64,000 nucleotides of DNA from Streptomyces sp. NRRL WC-3618 (GTDB lineage: Bacteria > Actinomycetota > Actinomycetes > Streptomycetales > Streptomycetaceae). Position numbers and translations under genes: made by a program. The notes under the pieces were generated by a model, which had not been told where the DNA came from, searched no databases, and saw only the letters and a program-made list of their open reading frames with translations. Below, in pieces: positions 27,108 through 37,863 of the stretch (its first letter is position 1; every line of letters begins with the position of its first letter). The stretch lies in contig NZ_LGDW01000001.1 of NCBI RefSeq assembly GCF_001280005.1, positions 1 to 64,000 on the forward strand, given 5' to 3'.

Positions 27108-27347
27108 TCAGCGAACCTGGTCCACGTCGACGAGGTCGACACGGACACCACGGCCGCCGATGGCACCCACGACAGTACGCAATGCACGTGCGGTGCGGCC
27201 GTTGCGGCCGATCACCTTCCCGAGGTCGTCGGGGTGAACCCTGACCTCCAGAACGCGCCCACGACGCAGATCACGCGAGGCGACCTGCACTTCGTCGGGG
27301 TTGTCGACGATGCCCTTCACGAGGTGCTCGAGAGCCTCCTCGAGCAT
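27108..27347 (-). CDS. khpA: KH-domain RNA-binding protein KhpA
   Basis: 79 residues forming a single KH domain with the invariant loop VIGRNGRTARALR (GxxG form). KhpA proteins bind RNA, often with KhpB/Jag, and influence cell envelope and division in Gram-positive bacteria. It starts 2 bases after the rpsP stop, so the two genes are co-translated. Confidence 0.93.
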   Translation of the reverse strand: MLEEALEHLVKGIVDNPDEVQVASRDLRRGRVLEVRVHPDDLGKVIGRNGRTARALRTVVGAIGGRGVRVDLVDVDQVR

Positions 27348-27349
27348 GC

Positions 27350-27769
27350 TCAGGCCTCGGTCGACGTGGACTCGGCCGCAGCGTCGTCCTTCTTCTCAGC
27401 CTTCTTCTTCTGGGTGATGGCCTCACCCTTGCCCGTGTCCTCGCCACCGAGGGCCTCGAACAGCGGACGCGCGGCCTTCGGAGCGGCCACGAGCAGCGGA
27501 GCCGGGGCGGGCAGACCCTTGAACTTCTGCCAGTCGCCGGTCAGCTTGAGGATGGCGAGAACCGGCTCGGTCGGCTGCGCGCCGACACCCAGCCAGTACT
27601 GCGCACGCTCGGTGTCGACCTCGATGCGCGAGGGGTTCTGCACCGGGTGGTACAGGCCGATCTCCTCGATGGCCCGGCCGTCACGGCGGGTACGGGAGTC
27701 GGCGACGACGATGCGGTAGTGAGGCGAACGGATCTTGCCCAGACGCTTCAGCTTGATCTTGACTGCCAC
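27350..27769 (-). CDS. rpsP: 30S ribosomal protein S16
   Basis: 139 residues starting [20 protein letters not shown] (GTG start with a GGAG site). The core S16 motif [17 protein letters not shown] is followed by a Lys/Ala/Glu-rich C-terminal extension typical of actinobacteria. First gene of the rpsP-khpA-rimM-trmD-rplS operon. Confidence 0.97.
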   Translation of the reverse strand: MAVKIKLKRLGKIRSPHYRIVVADSRTRRDGRAIEEIGLYHPVQNPSRIEVDTERAQYWLGVGAQPTEPVLAILKLTGDWQKFKGLPAPAPLLVAAPKAARPLFEALGGEDTGKGEAITQKKKAEKKDDAAAESTSTEA

Positions 27770-28079
27770 GGGAGTGGGTTCTCCTGGATTTGACGTGGTT
27801 GGGCACGGCAAGGTTGCCGCGTGGGGTTGCGGTACCCGAGTGCCCGATGGACGCGTCAGCCGGAGGCGAGAGGGTTCCTGTGCGGCTGTCGAGTACAGCT
27901 GTCCATTCTGCCACACCCGCCAGGTCCGCCCGCACCGGGGCGTCACCCGGACAGGCCTGTATGGGCACCCGGCACTCCGGGTGCCCATACAGCCGCTGCC
28001 CGCGGCCCGCGCCCATTCCGTCACGTGTACAACCGGCACCCACGAGATGCCGGGCTCGATCACGCGTCGGAGCAGAGCC
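27770..28079. other. rpsP upstream region
   Basis: 310 bases without a gene between the SprT-like gene and rpsP, both on minus. It holds the 16-bp hairpin at 27957-27992 and presumably the rpsP promoter and leader nearer the gene; no consensus boxes were recognised. Confidence 0.45.
27957..27992. terminator. Perfect 16-bp hairpin between SprT-like gene and rpsP
   Basis: CTGTATGGGCACCCGG pairs exactly with CCGGGTGCCCATACAG around a 4-base CACT loop. It lies about 90 bases after the stop of the SprT-like gene. No T-run follows on either strand, as is common for Streptomyces terminators. Confidence 0.7.
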
Positions 28080-28682
28080 TCAGGCGGCGCCCGCGCCCAC
28101 GATCTCGGGGATCCTGAACGGCTTGCCGCAGCCGCCGCACACGATCGGTGCCTGTGCCAGGACCGACGGGACGACCCGAACGTTGCGACCGCAGTCGCAG
28201 ACGGCCTTGACGCGCACCCCGCCCCCGGAGGAGCCGTGACGCGCGGCCGGACCGCGGAAGGTACGGGTCGTGTCGGAGGTGGTGGCGACCGTGTGCGCCT
28301 TCAGCGCCCGCTGCAGCCGCTCCATGGTGGGGCGGTAGCGCCGCTTGGCCTCGGGGTTGAGCGTGACCAGGGAGAAGCCGCTGCTGGGATGCGGCTCCTC
28401 CGGGTGGTCCAGACCCAGCTCCTCGGCGATCGCGAGGAATCTGCGGTTGTGGTAGCGGCCGGCCCGGGAAGTGTCGCGGACTCCGCGGGCTGCGGCGATG
28501 CCATGGACTGCCTCATGAAGCAGTCGCTCGAAGGAGAGCGCGTGCCCGCAGGCGGACGACGACTCTCCGATCAGGGACTCGGGCGCGGCAAGATCGGGCA
28601 GCTCGGGGTGGTACCGCTGGATATCGGCCCACGCCTGCGCCAGTTCTGCGGCGAGTACAGGTGGTGTCTGTGTCGTGCTCAC
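28080..28682 (-). CDS. SprT-like metalloprotein
   Basis: 200 residues. The zinc-metalloprotease motif [14 protein letters not shown] (HExxH form: H-E-A-V-H) is followed by [20 protein letters not shown], matching the third ligand region of the SprT/Spartan family. A C-terminal zinc ribbon has CDCG...CGGCGKPF. SprT-like proteins may cleave DNA-protein crosslinks. The GTG start sits right behind a SigR-like promoter, which suggests a nearly leaderless transcript; the start is therefore plausible but not certain. Confidence 0.83.
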   Translation of the reverse strand: MSTTQTPPVLAAELAQAWADIQRYHPELPDLAAPESLIGESSSACGHALSFERLLHEAVHGIAAARGVRDTSRAGRYHNRRFLAIAEELGLDHPEEPHPSSGFSLVTLNPEAKRRYRPTMERLQRALKAHTVATTSDTTRTFRGPAARHGSSGGGVRVKAVCDCGRNVRVVPSVLAQAPIVCGGCGKPFRIPEIVGAGAA

Positions 28683-28690
28683 GTAATGAC

Positions 28691-28716
28691 AACGAGCCTG
28701 AGTGCCGCTGTGTTCC
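28691..28716 (-). promoter_or_regulatory. Possible SigR (redox-stress) promoter
   Basis: On the minus strand GGAAC is followed after exactly 18 bases by GTT, matching the GGAAY-N18-GTT consensus for Streptomyces SigR. The GTT ends 8 bases before the GTG start of the SprT-like gene, so the transcript would be leaderless or nearly so. Confidence 0.4.
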
Positions 28717-28932
28717 GATTCCGGGCCATCCCAAATAATTTGCACGTACCCGTCAGTTGCCGCTGATGCGTCCTGACGAGGGCGGGTGCGCTGATCTGCG
28801 GATAAGCCGCACAGCTCATACCAAGCCGGTGCGTAGCCGCACGTACGACCCGGCGCGTAGACGTTTTCCGCACGCCGGGGCGGCTGTGATCGGCAGACGC
28901 GCAAGAGGCGTTTCGGCCGTCTCGGCCCCGCC

Positions 28933-30348
28933 TCAGTAGGCGCGGGCCACGACAGCGACGTTACCGGGTGCGTCGTCCGCGTCGGGAACCGACCCGTCCG
29001 CCGCGACCAGACACCGTACGGTCACCCCGTGCTCGCCGAGCCTGGCCTCGCCTCTCTCACCGAGCACCGCCCAGGGGATCCGCGCCCAGCCACCGGCGGT
29101 CGCCGCCTCCACGGCCTCCTCGAACGTCGACACATCCGCGGTACGGGCCTCCCGCCGCTCGCGCGACTGGGCCAGCAACAGCGCCTGGTCCTCTTCGAGG
29201 ACGGTGGGCAGCAGCCGTACGAGCGCGTCGACGGCCACCGGCTCCTTGCCACCCGGGATGCGGCGCACGAGCATCGCCGTGCCGTTCTCCAGATCCCGGG
29301 GGCCGACCTCGACGCGTACGGGGACGCCCTTGAGCTCCCAGTCGACAGCGCGCCGGCCGAAGGGCACGTCCGTACGGTCGTCCACGCGCACGCGTACGCC
29401 CGCCGCCTTCAGCCGGTCGCCGATCTCACGGACCTTGGCCAGAACCGCCTCGTCGCCCTTGATCGCGAGGACAACCACCTGGATCGCGGCGAGACGCGGC
29501 GGCACCCGCAGGCCGTTGTCGTCGCCGTGCGCCATCACCAGGGCGCCGATCATGCGGGTCGTCGAGCCCCACGACGTCTGCCAGACGAGTTCCTGCCTGC
29601 CTTCCTTCGACAGATAACGCGTGTTGAACGCCTTCGCGAAGTTCTGGCCCAGCTCATGACTGGTGGCCATCTGAAGGGCCTTGCCGTCGCCCATCATGCC
29701 TTCGAGCGTGAGGGTGTTGATCGCGCCCGCGAATCGCTCCTTGACCGTCTTGCGGCCGGGAACGGTGTCCATCGCCAGGACGTTCACCATGAACTCCTCA
29801 TAGACGTTCCGGTGAATGTGCGCGGCGAACTCGCGGGCGTCCTCCTGGGTGGCGTGCGCGGTGTGGCCCTCCTGCCACAGGAACTCCGCCGTACGCAGGA
29901 AGAGCCGGGGCCGCAGCTCCCAACGCACCACATTCGCCCACTGGTTGATCAACAGGGGCAGATCACGGTAGCTCTGCACCCACTTCGAGAAGTAGTCGTT
30001 GATGATCATCTCGGAGGTGGGACGCACCACCGCGGGCTCTTCGAGTTCCTTGCCACCGCCATGCGTGACCACGGCCAGCTCCGGCGCGAACCCCTCGACG
30101 TGCTCGGCCTCCCTGGCGAAGTACGACTGCGGGATCAGCAGGGGGAAATAGGCGTTCTGCGCGCCCGTCTCCTTGATCCGCGCGTCCATCTCGGCCTGCA
30201 TCCGCTCCCACAACCCGTACCCGTACGGTCGGATGACCATGGTCCCGCGCACCGGACCGTTGTCGGCCAGCTCCGCTTTGCCGACCAGATCCTGGTACCA
30301 GCGAGGGAAATCAATTGCCTGAGGCGTGAGTACGGGTGCCTTTGCCAT
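28933..30348 (-). CDS. proS: Prolyl-tRNA synthetase, archaeal/eukaryal-type
   Basis: 471 residues. Class II synthetase with motif 1 region (RGTMVIRPYGYGLWERMQ), motif 2 (LRPRLFLRTAEFLWQEGHTAH) and motif 3 (the QTSWGSTTRMIGALVMAHGDD segment, with the invariant Arg). It lacks the insertion editing domain of bacterial-type ProRS and ends in ARAY; a C-terminal Tyr is the hallmark of the archaeal/eukaryal type. It charges tRNA-Pro. It is divergent from the methyltransferase gene. A second bacterial-type proS elsewhere in the genome is possible but not visible here. Confidence 0.93.
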   Translation of the reverse strand: MAKAPVLTPQAIDFPRWYQDLVGKAELADNGPVRGTMVIRPYGYGLWERMQAEMDARIKETGAQNAYFPLLIPQSYFAREAEHVEGFAPELAVVTHGGGKELEEPAVVRPTSEMIINDYFSKWVQSYRDLPLLINQWANVVRWELRPRLFLRTAEFLWQEGHTAHATQEDAREFAAHIHRNVYEEFMVNVLAMDTVPGRKTVKERFAGAINTLTLEGMMGDGKALQMATSHELGQNFAKAFNTRYLSKEGRQELVWQTSWGSTTRMIGALVMAHGDDNGLRVPPRLAAIQVVVLAIKGDEAVLAKVREIGDRLKAAGVRVRVDDRTDVPFGRRAVDWELKGVPVRVEVGPRDLENGTAMLVRRIPGGKEPVAVDALVRLLPTVLEEDQALLLAQSRERREARTADVSTFEEAVEAATAGGWARIPWAVLGERGEARLGEHGVTVRCLVAADGSVPDADDAPGNVAVVARAY

Positions 30349-30548
30349 GACGCGATGCTACGGGCCCACGTTGCCGGCATGTGAATTCTTTTCGTGAGCA
30401 CAGCGAGCACACAACCCGGGCCCTACAGCCCCTGGACGGGGGCTCGCGTGCGGAGTTTCCTGGCATACGGGGGAAGTGCGATCGCGCACTGCATGGGGGC
30501 CACCACATCGGAAACAGCGGTAACTCTCGGCGGATTGGGGCGCTTTCG

Positions 30549-31397
30549 ATGACACCTACGCTCGTGCGACAGCACCAGCCCCACGCGGGCCCGGCGCCCC
30601 GTGTGGACCTGTGCACACGCGCGCGTGACTGGTCGGAGATCCAGGAGCGGATGCTCGTACCGCTCTACGAGACCGTCTACGAACGGCTGGAAGTAAGCAC
30701 CGGCACCCGGCTCCTCGGCCTCGGCTGCGGCTCGGGCCTGGCCCTCCTCATGGCGGCCTCCAGAGGCGCCGCCGTCACCGGTGTCGAGACCTCGTCACCG
30801 CAGCGGCTGAGCCTCGCGCGGCAACGTCTGCTGCCCGAACCGCCAGGCACGCGCGCGCGTGCCGAGATCCGGCTCGCAGCGAGCCTCCCTGACCAGGACG
30901 ACGCTCCCCCCTACACCCTGGTGACCGCGTTCGAACCGATCGGCTGCCTCGCGGGCGACTCCCAAAGGCTCCGCGAGACACTCGCGGCGGCGGCGCCCTC
31001 GACCGGGCGAGGAACACCGGTGGTACTGACGGGCTGGGGTCCCCCGGAGCGCTGCGCCACCGCGGCCGTGCTGCGGGTCGCGGCCCGGCTCGCGGATCCG
31101 CTGCGCGTCATGGGCAGTTGGCGCCCCTCGCTCCGCGACGACCTGGAGGAGGTCGCCCAGCGGGCGGGCCTGCGCCCTGACGGCTCCGGGCGGGTGGCGT
31201 GCCCGTTCGGGTACGCGGACATGGGCAGCGCGTTACGAGGGCTCCTGTCGACGGGGCTGTTCGACGCGGCGATCACGGCGGCCGGCCAGGAACAGGTGGA
31301 CAAGGAGCTGGCGGAGGCACTGCATCCGCACCAGCGGCGGGACGGGACGATCTGGATGCCGAACGTCTTCCGGTACCTCATCGCCCGGACGGCGTGA
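30549..31397 (+). CDS. Class I SAM-dependent methyltransferase-like protein
   Basis: 282 residues. The SAM-binding motif I is LLGLGCGSGLALLM (residues near 55-70) followed by the acidic end of strand 2 in VTGVE. The rest of the Rossmann fold is plausible and the C-terminus has HPHQRRDGTIWMPNVFRYLI. No substrate motif is recognisable. ATG with GGGG about 8 bases upstream; the longer frame that starts at 30381 is not supported. It is convergent with ffh. Confidence 0.8.
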   Translation: MTPTLVRQHQPHAGPAPRVDLCTRARDWSEIQERMLVPLYETVYERLEVSTGTRLLGLGCGSGLALLMAASRGAAVTGVETSSPQRLSLARQRLLPEPPGTRARAEIRLAASLPDQDDAPPYTLVTAFEPIGCLAGDSQRLRETLAAAAPSTGRGTPVVLTGWGPPERCATAAVLRVAARLADPLRVMGSWRPSLRDDLEEVAQRAGLRPDGSGRVACPFGYADMGSALRGLLSTGLFDAAITAAGQEQVDKELAEALHPHQRRDGTIWMPNVFRYLIARTA

Positions 31398-31453
31398 GGC
31401 GACCCGTCACCCCAGCCCTTGTACCGACAGTCCGCTCTCCCGCTCGGACGTCA

Positions 31454-31477
31454 GGCGCCCCTCCTGCGAGGGGCGCC
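31454..31477. terminator. Bidirectional terminator hairpin
   Basis: GGCGCCCCTC pairs perfectly with GAGGGGCGCC around a CTGC loop. It lies between the convergent methyltransferase and ffh genes. Confidence 0.7.
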
Positions 31478-31524
31478 GAGCAGATCAGCCTCTCAGCCGA
31501 CCGGCTTCTCAGCCCATCAGCACA

Positions 31525-33084
31525 TCAGCCCATGAACTTCTTGAACTCGTCCGGCAGTTCGAAGTCCTGAGCGGCCTGCTGGCCCGGCAGCCCGAACGCG
31601 CCGCCCGGAGCGCCCTGAGCACCGGCGGCCTTGCGCGCGGCCTCCTCCTGCTCCTGCTGCTTGCGCTTCATCGGGTTGCCGGAACGCTGCTTGCCCTTGG
31701 CCTGCTTGGGCTGCTTCTTCGACCGGCCTGGGCCGCCACCCATACCCGGCATCCCGGGCATACCCGGCATGCCGCCGCCCTGAGCCATGCGGGACATCAT
31801 CTTGCGGGCCTCGAAGAACCGCTCGACCAGACCCTTGACCGCGCTGACGTCGACCCCGGAGCCCTTGGCGATACGGGCACGGCGCGAGCCGTTGATGATC
31901 GTCGGCTCGTGGCGCTCGGCCGGGGTCATCGACTTGATGATGGCCGCCGTACGGTCCACATCGCGCTCGTCGAGGTTGTTGATCTGGTCCTTGATCTGAC
32001 CCATGCCGGGCAGCATCCCGAGCAGCTTGCTGATGCTGCCCATTTTCCTGACCTGCTCCATCTGGGCCAGGAAGTCGTCCAGGGTGAAGTCCTGGCCCTT
32101 CTTGGACGCCAGCTTGGAGGCCATTTTCTCGGCCTCTTCCTGGCTGAACGTCTTCTCCGCCTGCTCGATCAGGGTGAGCAGGTCACCCATGTCGAGAATG
32201 CGGGAGGCCATCCGGTCAGGGTGGAACGCGTCGAAGTCGTCGAGCTTCTCGCCGTTCGACGCGAACATGATCGGCTTGCCGGTCACCGACGCGATCGAGA
32301 GCGCGGCACCACCACGGGCGTCACCGTCGAGCTTCGACAGGACGACACCGTCGAAGCCGACGCCGTCCCGGAAGGCCTCGGCCGTGTTGACGGCGTCCTG
32401 ACCGATCATCGCGTCGACGACGAAGAGGATCTCGTCGGGCGAGACCGCGTCCCGGATGTCCGCGGCCTGCCGCATCAGCTCGGCGTCGATACCGAGGCGG
32501 CCGGCGGTGTCCACGATCACGATGTCGTGGACCTTGGTCTTCGCGAACTCCATCGAGTCCTTGGCGACCTTGACCGGGTCACCGACCCCGTTGCCCGGCT
32601 CGGGCGCGTAGACCGCGACGCCGGCGCGCTCGGCGACGACGCTGAGCTGGTTGACGGCGTTGGGGCGCTGGAGGTCGGCGGCGACGAGGAGGGGCGAGTG
32701 TCCCTGGTCCTTGAGCCACTTGCCGAGCTTGCCCGCGAGGGTGGTCTTACCGGCACCCTGGAGACCAGCGAGCATGATGACGGTCGGGGGCTGCTTGGAG
32801 AAGCGGAGGCGGCGGGTTTCGCCGCCGAGGATCTGGATCAGTTCATCGTTGACGATCTTGATGATCTGCTGAGCGGGGTTGAGGGCCTTGGAGACCTCGA
32901 CCCCGAGAGCACGCTCCTTGACGTTCTTGATGAACGTCCGCACGACCGGCAGGGCCACGTCGGCTTCAAGGAGCGCGATACGGATCTCGCGGGCCGTGGC
33001 ATCGATGTCCGCCTCACTCAGGCGCCCCTTGCCGCGCAGGTTCTTGAAAGTCGCTGAGAGGCGATCGGAGAGAGTATCGAACAC
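31525..33084 (-). CDS. ffh: Signal recognition particle protein Ffh
   Basis: 519 residues. NG GTPase domain with GLQGAGKTTLAGKLG, DTAGRL and TKLDGDARGG, then a Met-rich M domain (SRMAQGGGMPGMPGMPGMGG region) that binds signal sequences and the SRP RNA. Together with FtsY it directs membrane proteins to the translocon. Start is GTG. Hydrophilic Lys/Gln-rich tail ends in LPDEFKKFMG. Confidence 0.97.
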   Translation of the reverse strand: MFDTLSDRLSATFKNLRGKGRLSEADIDATAREIRIALLEADVALPVVRTFIKNVKERALGVEVSKALNPAQQIIKIVNDELIQILGGETRRLRFSKQPPTVIMLAGLQGAGKTTLAGKLGKWLKDQGHSPLLVAADLQRPNAVNQLSVVAERAGVAVYAPEPGNGVGDPVKVAKDSMEFAKTKVHDIVIVDTAGRLGIDAELMRQAADIRDAVSPDEILFVVDAMIGQDAVNTAEAFRDGVGFDGVVLSKLDGDARGGAALSIASVTGKPIMFASNGEKLDDFDAFHPDRMASRILDMGDLLTLIEQAEKTFSQEEAEKMASKLASKKGQDFTLDDFLAQMEQVRKMGSISKLLGMLPGMGQIKDQINNLDERDVDRTAAIIKSMTPAERHEPTIINGSRRARIAKGSGVDVSAVKGLVERFFEARKMMSRMAQGGGMPGMPGMPGMGGGPGRSKKQPKQAKGKQRSGNPMKRKQQEQEEAARKAAGAQGAPGGAFGLPGQQAAQDFELPDEFKKFMG

Positions 33085-33154
33085 GGCGGCGTCGGTCCTC
33101 GGAGTAGGGGGCAGAGTGGGCTGCTCTCCAGGGTATCCGGCCCCGCAAGCAAAT

Positions 33155-33185
33155 CGTCCCCGCCTGCTGAATCAGCAGGCGGGGA
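33155..33185. terminator. 31-base palindrome upstream of ffh
   Basis: Arms GTCCCCGCCTGCTGA and TCAGCAGGCGGGGAC flank one central A. It can form a very stable stem on either strand and probably terminates glnD transcripts. Confidence 0.55.
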
Positions 33186-33273
33186 CGGAATCCCCGCGAG
33201 GGCGGGGAGCAACCAAAGATCGTGACCAACTCCTCGTTCACGATCGGGCCATCCCCGCATGAGCGAGGAGCAC
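33185..33273 (-). CRISPR. Two-repeat type I-E-like CRISPR remnant (or look-alike)
   Basis: Two 28-base imperfect repeats (33185-33212 and 33246-33273; 19 of 28 positions equal) are separated by exactly 33 bases, giving a 61-base period like type I-E. Read on minus, one starts GTGCTCCTCGCTCATGCGGG, close to the usual Streptomyces I-E repeat (GTGCTCCCCGC...GCGGGGATGG). No cas gene and no third repeat are present. The 33-base spacer has inverted GATCGTGA/TCACGATC ends, so a simple structured terminator region is the alternative. Confidence 0.4.
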
Positions 33274-33303
33274 GCACGACTAACGAATCACCCGACTAAA
33301 AAG

Positions 33304-35772
33304 TCACGCGCGCAAGATCTCCTCCAGCTTCCGAGCCGTAGAAGCCGCCGCCTCCCCCGGCAAGGGCACGCCCTCGGGAGTCGTCACGTAAAACGCGTCC
33401 ACCGCGTTGGACCCCAGCGTGCTGACGTGCATGCTCCGCACCCGCACCCCCGCGTCCTCCAGTGCCCGCCCCAGCCGGTGCAGCAGCCCCGGGGCGTCCT
33501 GCGCGCGTACCTCGATCACCGTGGCCAGCCGGGACGCGGTCGGATGGACGGTCACCCGGGCCGCCGGCGCCAGGACGCCCCGGCGCCGTGGGTACGCCGC
33601 GTCGCGCTCGGCCAGGCGGCCCGTGATGTCCAGGGAGCCGTCCAGGGCCCGTACCAGGTCGGCGCGCAGGCGGGCGGCCTGGGGCAGGGAGCCGTATTCG
33701 GCGGCGACGCGCCAGTCGAGGAGCAGGACCGTGCCGTCGACGCCGTCGGGGAGGTCCAGTGCGCGCAGTTCCGCCGTGCGGACGGTCAGCCGGTGCATCG
33801 CGAGGACGCCGGCCACGGCGGGCAGGACGCCCGGCTGGTCCGGAACGGCGATCAGGAGTTCCACGCCGAGGGGTTCGGGTTCACCCTCGGGTGAGGCCGG
33901 GGACTCCTCGGTGGCCGCGTCCGCCGGTGCCTCCGTCTGGGCGCGCAGCGACAACACAGGGCCGCCCGTGCGGAACGCCTCGATGGCGAGCCGTTCCTGT
34001 TCGGCGGTGGGCGCGCCGGCCTCAGGTTCCTCGGGAGCGTCCCCGGAGAGCACGGCGGCGACGCGTTTCACCAGGTCGGCGACGAGTGAGCCGCGCCAGG
34101 ACGACCAGGCGGCCGGGCCTGTCGCCAGGGCGTCGGACTCGGTGAGCGCGTGCAGGAGTTCCAGGGTGCTCTGCGTGCCGACGGCCTCGGCAACCGCGCG
34201 GACGGTGGCCGGGTCCTCCAGGTCACGCCGGGTGGCGGTGTCGACGAGCAGCAGATGATGACGTACGAGCGTGGCCAGCACCGCCACGTCGGCGCGGTCG
34301 AAGCCGATGCGGGCGGCGACGTCCTTCGCGATGATCTCGCCCGCGACGGAGTGGTCGCCGGGCCAGCCCTTGCCGATGTCGTGGAGGAGCGCGGAGACGA
34401 GGAGGAGGTCGGGGCGGCTGACACGGCGGGTGAACTCGGAGGCCCGGACGGCCGTCTCGATCAGGTGGCGGTCGACCGTCCAGATGTGGACGGCGTTGCG
34501 CTGCGGTCGGCAGCGGACTCGCTCCCAGTCGGGGAGGAGGTGGGTGATCAGGCCTTCGGCCTCCAGTGCCTCCCAGACCTCGATGGTGGGACGGCCGGAG
34601 CCCAGCAACGTGACGAGTTGTTCTCTCGCCTCGGCCGGCCAAGGGGTCGGCAGCGGGCGGGCCGCCGCGGCCATGCGGCGGACGGCGTGCAGGGAGAGCG
34701 GGAGGCCTGCCTGGGCGGCGGCCGCGGCGGCGCGCAGGGGCAGTACGGGGTCACGGTCGGGGCGCGCGGCGCGGGCGAGCACCACTTCGCCGTCCTGTTC
34801 CACGACGCCCTCCGCCAAGGGGGAACGTTCCGGCGCCGGTTTGCCGCCGCCCAGCATGGCGCGCAGCCGTGGGCGTACGGCGCGAGAGCGCAGTACGCGC
34901 CCCACCTCGCGCCAGGTCACGTCGCTGGCGTACGAGACGACGCGTGCCGCCTCGTACACCTGGCGAAGGAGGGTGTCGGCGTCGAGGAGGCCGAGTTCGG
35001 CGGCGACCTGGTCCTGTTCCTGGAGGGCGAGGCGGTCGGTGGCGCGGCCGGTGGCGAGGTGGAGGGCGTCGCGGACGTCCAGCAGGCGGCGGCGCGCGTC
35101 GTCGAGGCCCTCGCGGGGGGCGTCGGCGAGCCAGGAGGCCGCGACGGCGCGCAGGGCGGTGGCGTCGCGCAGGCCGCCGCGGGCCTCCTTGAGGTCGGGT
35201 TCGAGGAGGTACTGCAGCTCGCCCTGGCGTTCGGCCCGTTCGGCGCAGAGTTCCTGGAGTTCGGGGAGGCGTTTGGGGGCCTGGTTGCGCCAGTCGGCGA
35301 GGACGGCGGTGCGCAGGCCGGCCGTGAGGCCGAGGTCGCCGGCGAGGTGGCGGGCGTCCAGCAGGCCGAGCTGCACCTTGAGGTCCTCGCCCGACACCTT
35401 GCGGGCCTCGGACGGGGTCCTGACCGAGTGGTCCAGGGCGAGGCCCAGGTCCCAGACGGGGTACCAGAGGCGGTCCGCGAGGGCAGCGACGCCGGCGGAG
35501 TCGCTGCCGTCGTGCAGGAGGAGCAGGTCCAGGTCGCTGCGTGGGGAGAGCTCGCCTCTGCCGTAGCCGCCGACGGCGACCAGGGAGACTCCGCGCAGTC
35601 CTTCGCCGGCCGCGGCGAACAGGCCGCTCAGCCATTCGTCCGTCAGTTCGGACAGGGCCGCACGGCGCGGCGGCCCGGACCGCGCCTCCTCAGTGAGGAG
35701 GCGCAGCCGGGCCGCCGCATAGCCGCTGGGTCCCGAGTCCTCTGCATCCTTACGCACGTCCGTACTCGTCAC
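33304..35772 (-). CDS. glnD: Bifunctional [protein-PII] nucleotidyltransferase/removing enzyme
   Basis: 822 residues. Nucleotidyltransferase domain with VAVGGYGRGELSPRSDLDLL near residue 60, a central HD phosphohydrolase domain (SALLHDIGKGWPGDH) and two C-terminal ACT domains (ELLIAVPDQPGVLPAVAG and EVRAQDAPGLLHRLGRAL). In Streptomyces it adenylylates GlnK rather than uridylylating it. GTG start with CAGGAG seven bases upstream. It is the last gene of amtB-glnK-glnD, 28 bases after glnK. Confidence 0.96.
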   Translation of the reverse strand: MTSTDVRKDAEDSGPSGYAAARLRLLTEEARSGPPRRAALSELTDEWLSGLFAAAGEGLRGVSLVAVGGYGRGELSPRSDLDLLLLHDGSDSAGVAALADRLWYPVWDLGLALDHSVRTPSEARKVSGEDLKVQLGLLDARHLAGDLGLTAGLRTAVLADWRNQAPKRLPELQELCAERAERQGELQYLLEPDLKEARGGLRDATALRAVAASWLADAPREGLDDARRRLLDVRDALHLATGRATDRLALQEQDQVAAELGLLDADTLLRQVYEAARVVSYASDVTWREVGRVLRSRAVRPRLRAMLGGGKPAPERSPLAEGVVEQDGEVVLARAARPDRDPVLPLRAAAAAAQAGLPLSLHAVRRMAAAARPLPTPWPAEAREQLVTLLGSGRPTIEVWEALEAEGLITHLLPDWERVRCRPQRNAVHIWTVDRHLIETAVRASEFTRRVSRPDLLLVSALLHDIGKGWPGDHSVAGEIIAKDVAARIGFDRADVAVLATLVRHHLLLVDTATRRDLEDPATVRAVAEAVGTQSTLELLHALTESDALATGPAAWSSWRGSLVADLVKRVAAVLSGDAPEEPEAGAPTAEQERLAIEAFRTGGPVLSLRAQTEAPADAATEESPASPEGEPEPLGVELLIAVPDQPGVLPAVAGVLAMHRLTVRTAELRALDLPDGVDGTVLLLDWRVAAEYGSLPQAARLRADLVRALDGSLDITGRLAERDAAYPRRRGVLAPAARVTVHPTASRLATVIEVRAQDAPGLLHRLGRALEDAGVRVRSMHVSTLGSNAVDAFYVTTPEGVPLPGEAAASTARKLEEILRA

Positions 35773-35800
35773 CCAGCGACTCCTGTTCTGTTTTGCTGCC

Positions 35801-37476
<1,676 letters not shown>

Positions 37477-37572
37477 CGGCGTCTCCTCGTCATTGGTACG
37501 GCCCCGTGCGGGCGAAGCCTGAGCGGAATTGAGGGGGTGGGCCGGTTATGGGCCAGACATTGACGCAGCGCC

Positions 37573-37610
37573 GTTTCGGTCGACGCCCCTCGATGTTTCG
37601 GCGGTGTGAC
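37573..37610 (-). promoter_or_regulatory. GlnR operator of amtB-glnK-glnD
   Basis: Minus strand reads GTCAC-N6-GAAAC-N6-GGGCG-N6-GAAAC, matching the GlnR consensus gTnAC-n6-GaAAC repeated at 22-base spacing; only the third half (GGGCG for GTNAC) is poor. It lies about 97 bases upstream of the amtB ATG. Confidence 0.75.
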
Positions 37611-37863
37611 GAAGGCACCGCACGTGTTACGCCTGAATGAACTGCCGGATTTCGGTCACGTCGATCGTTATCGTGACGCAATCTTCAGCGAAGGCAACCG
37701 CAGCCACCGCTCGAGCAACGCCCACGACGACCAGCCACTTCCGCGAGAGCGGCGCCGGTTCGGGCGCAAAAGACAGTCCGACCGCGGCCGGCCTTCCGAT
37801 GACCTGGCGGGGGAGCCGAGTCGGGCTGTCGGGAGGGCCTGCCGCGGCCGGGGTTCTGGGGGC

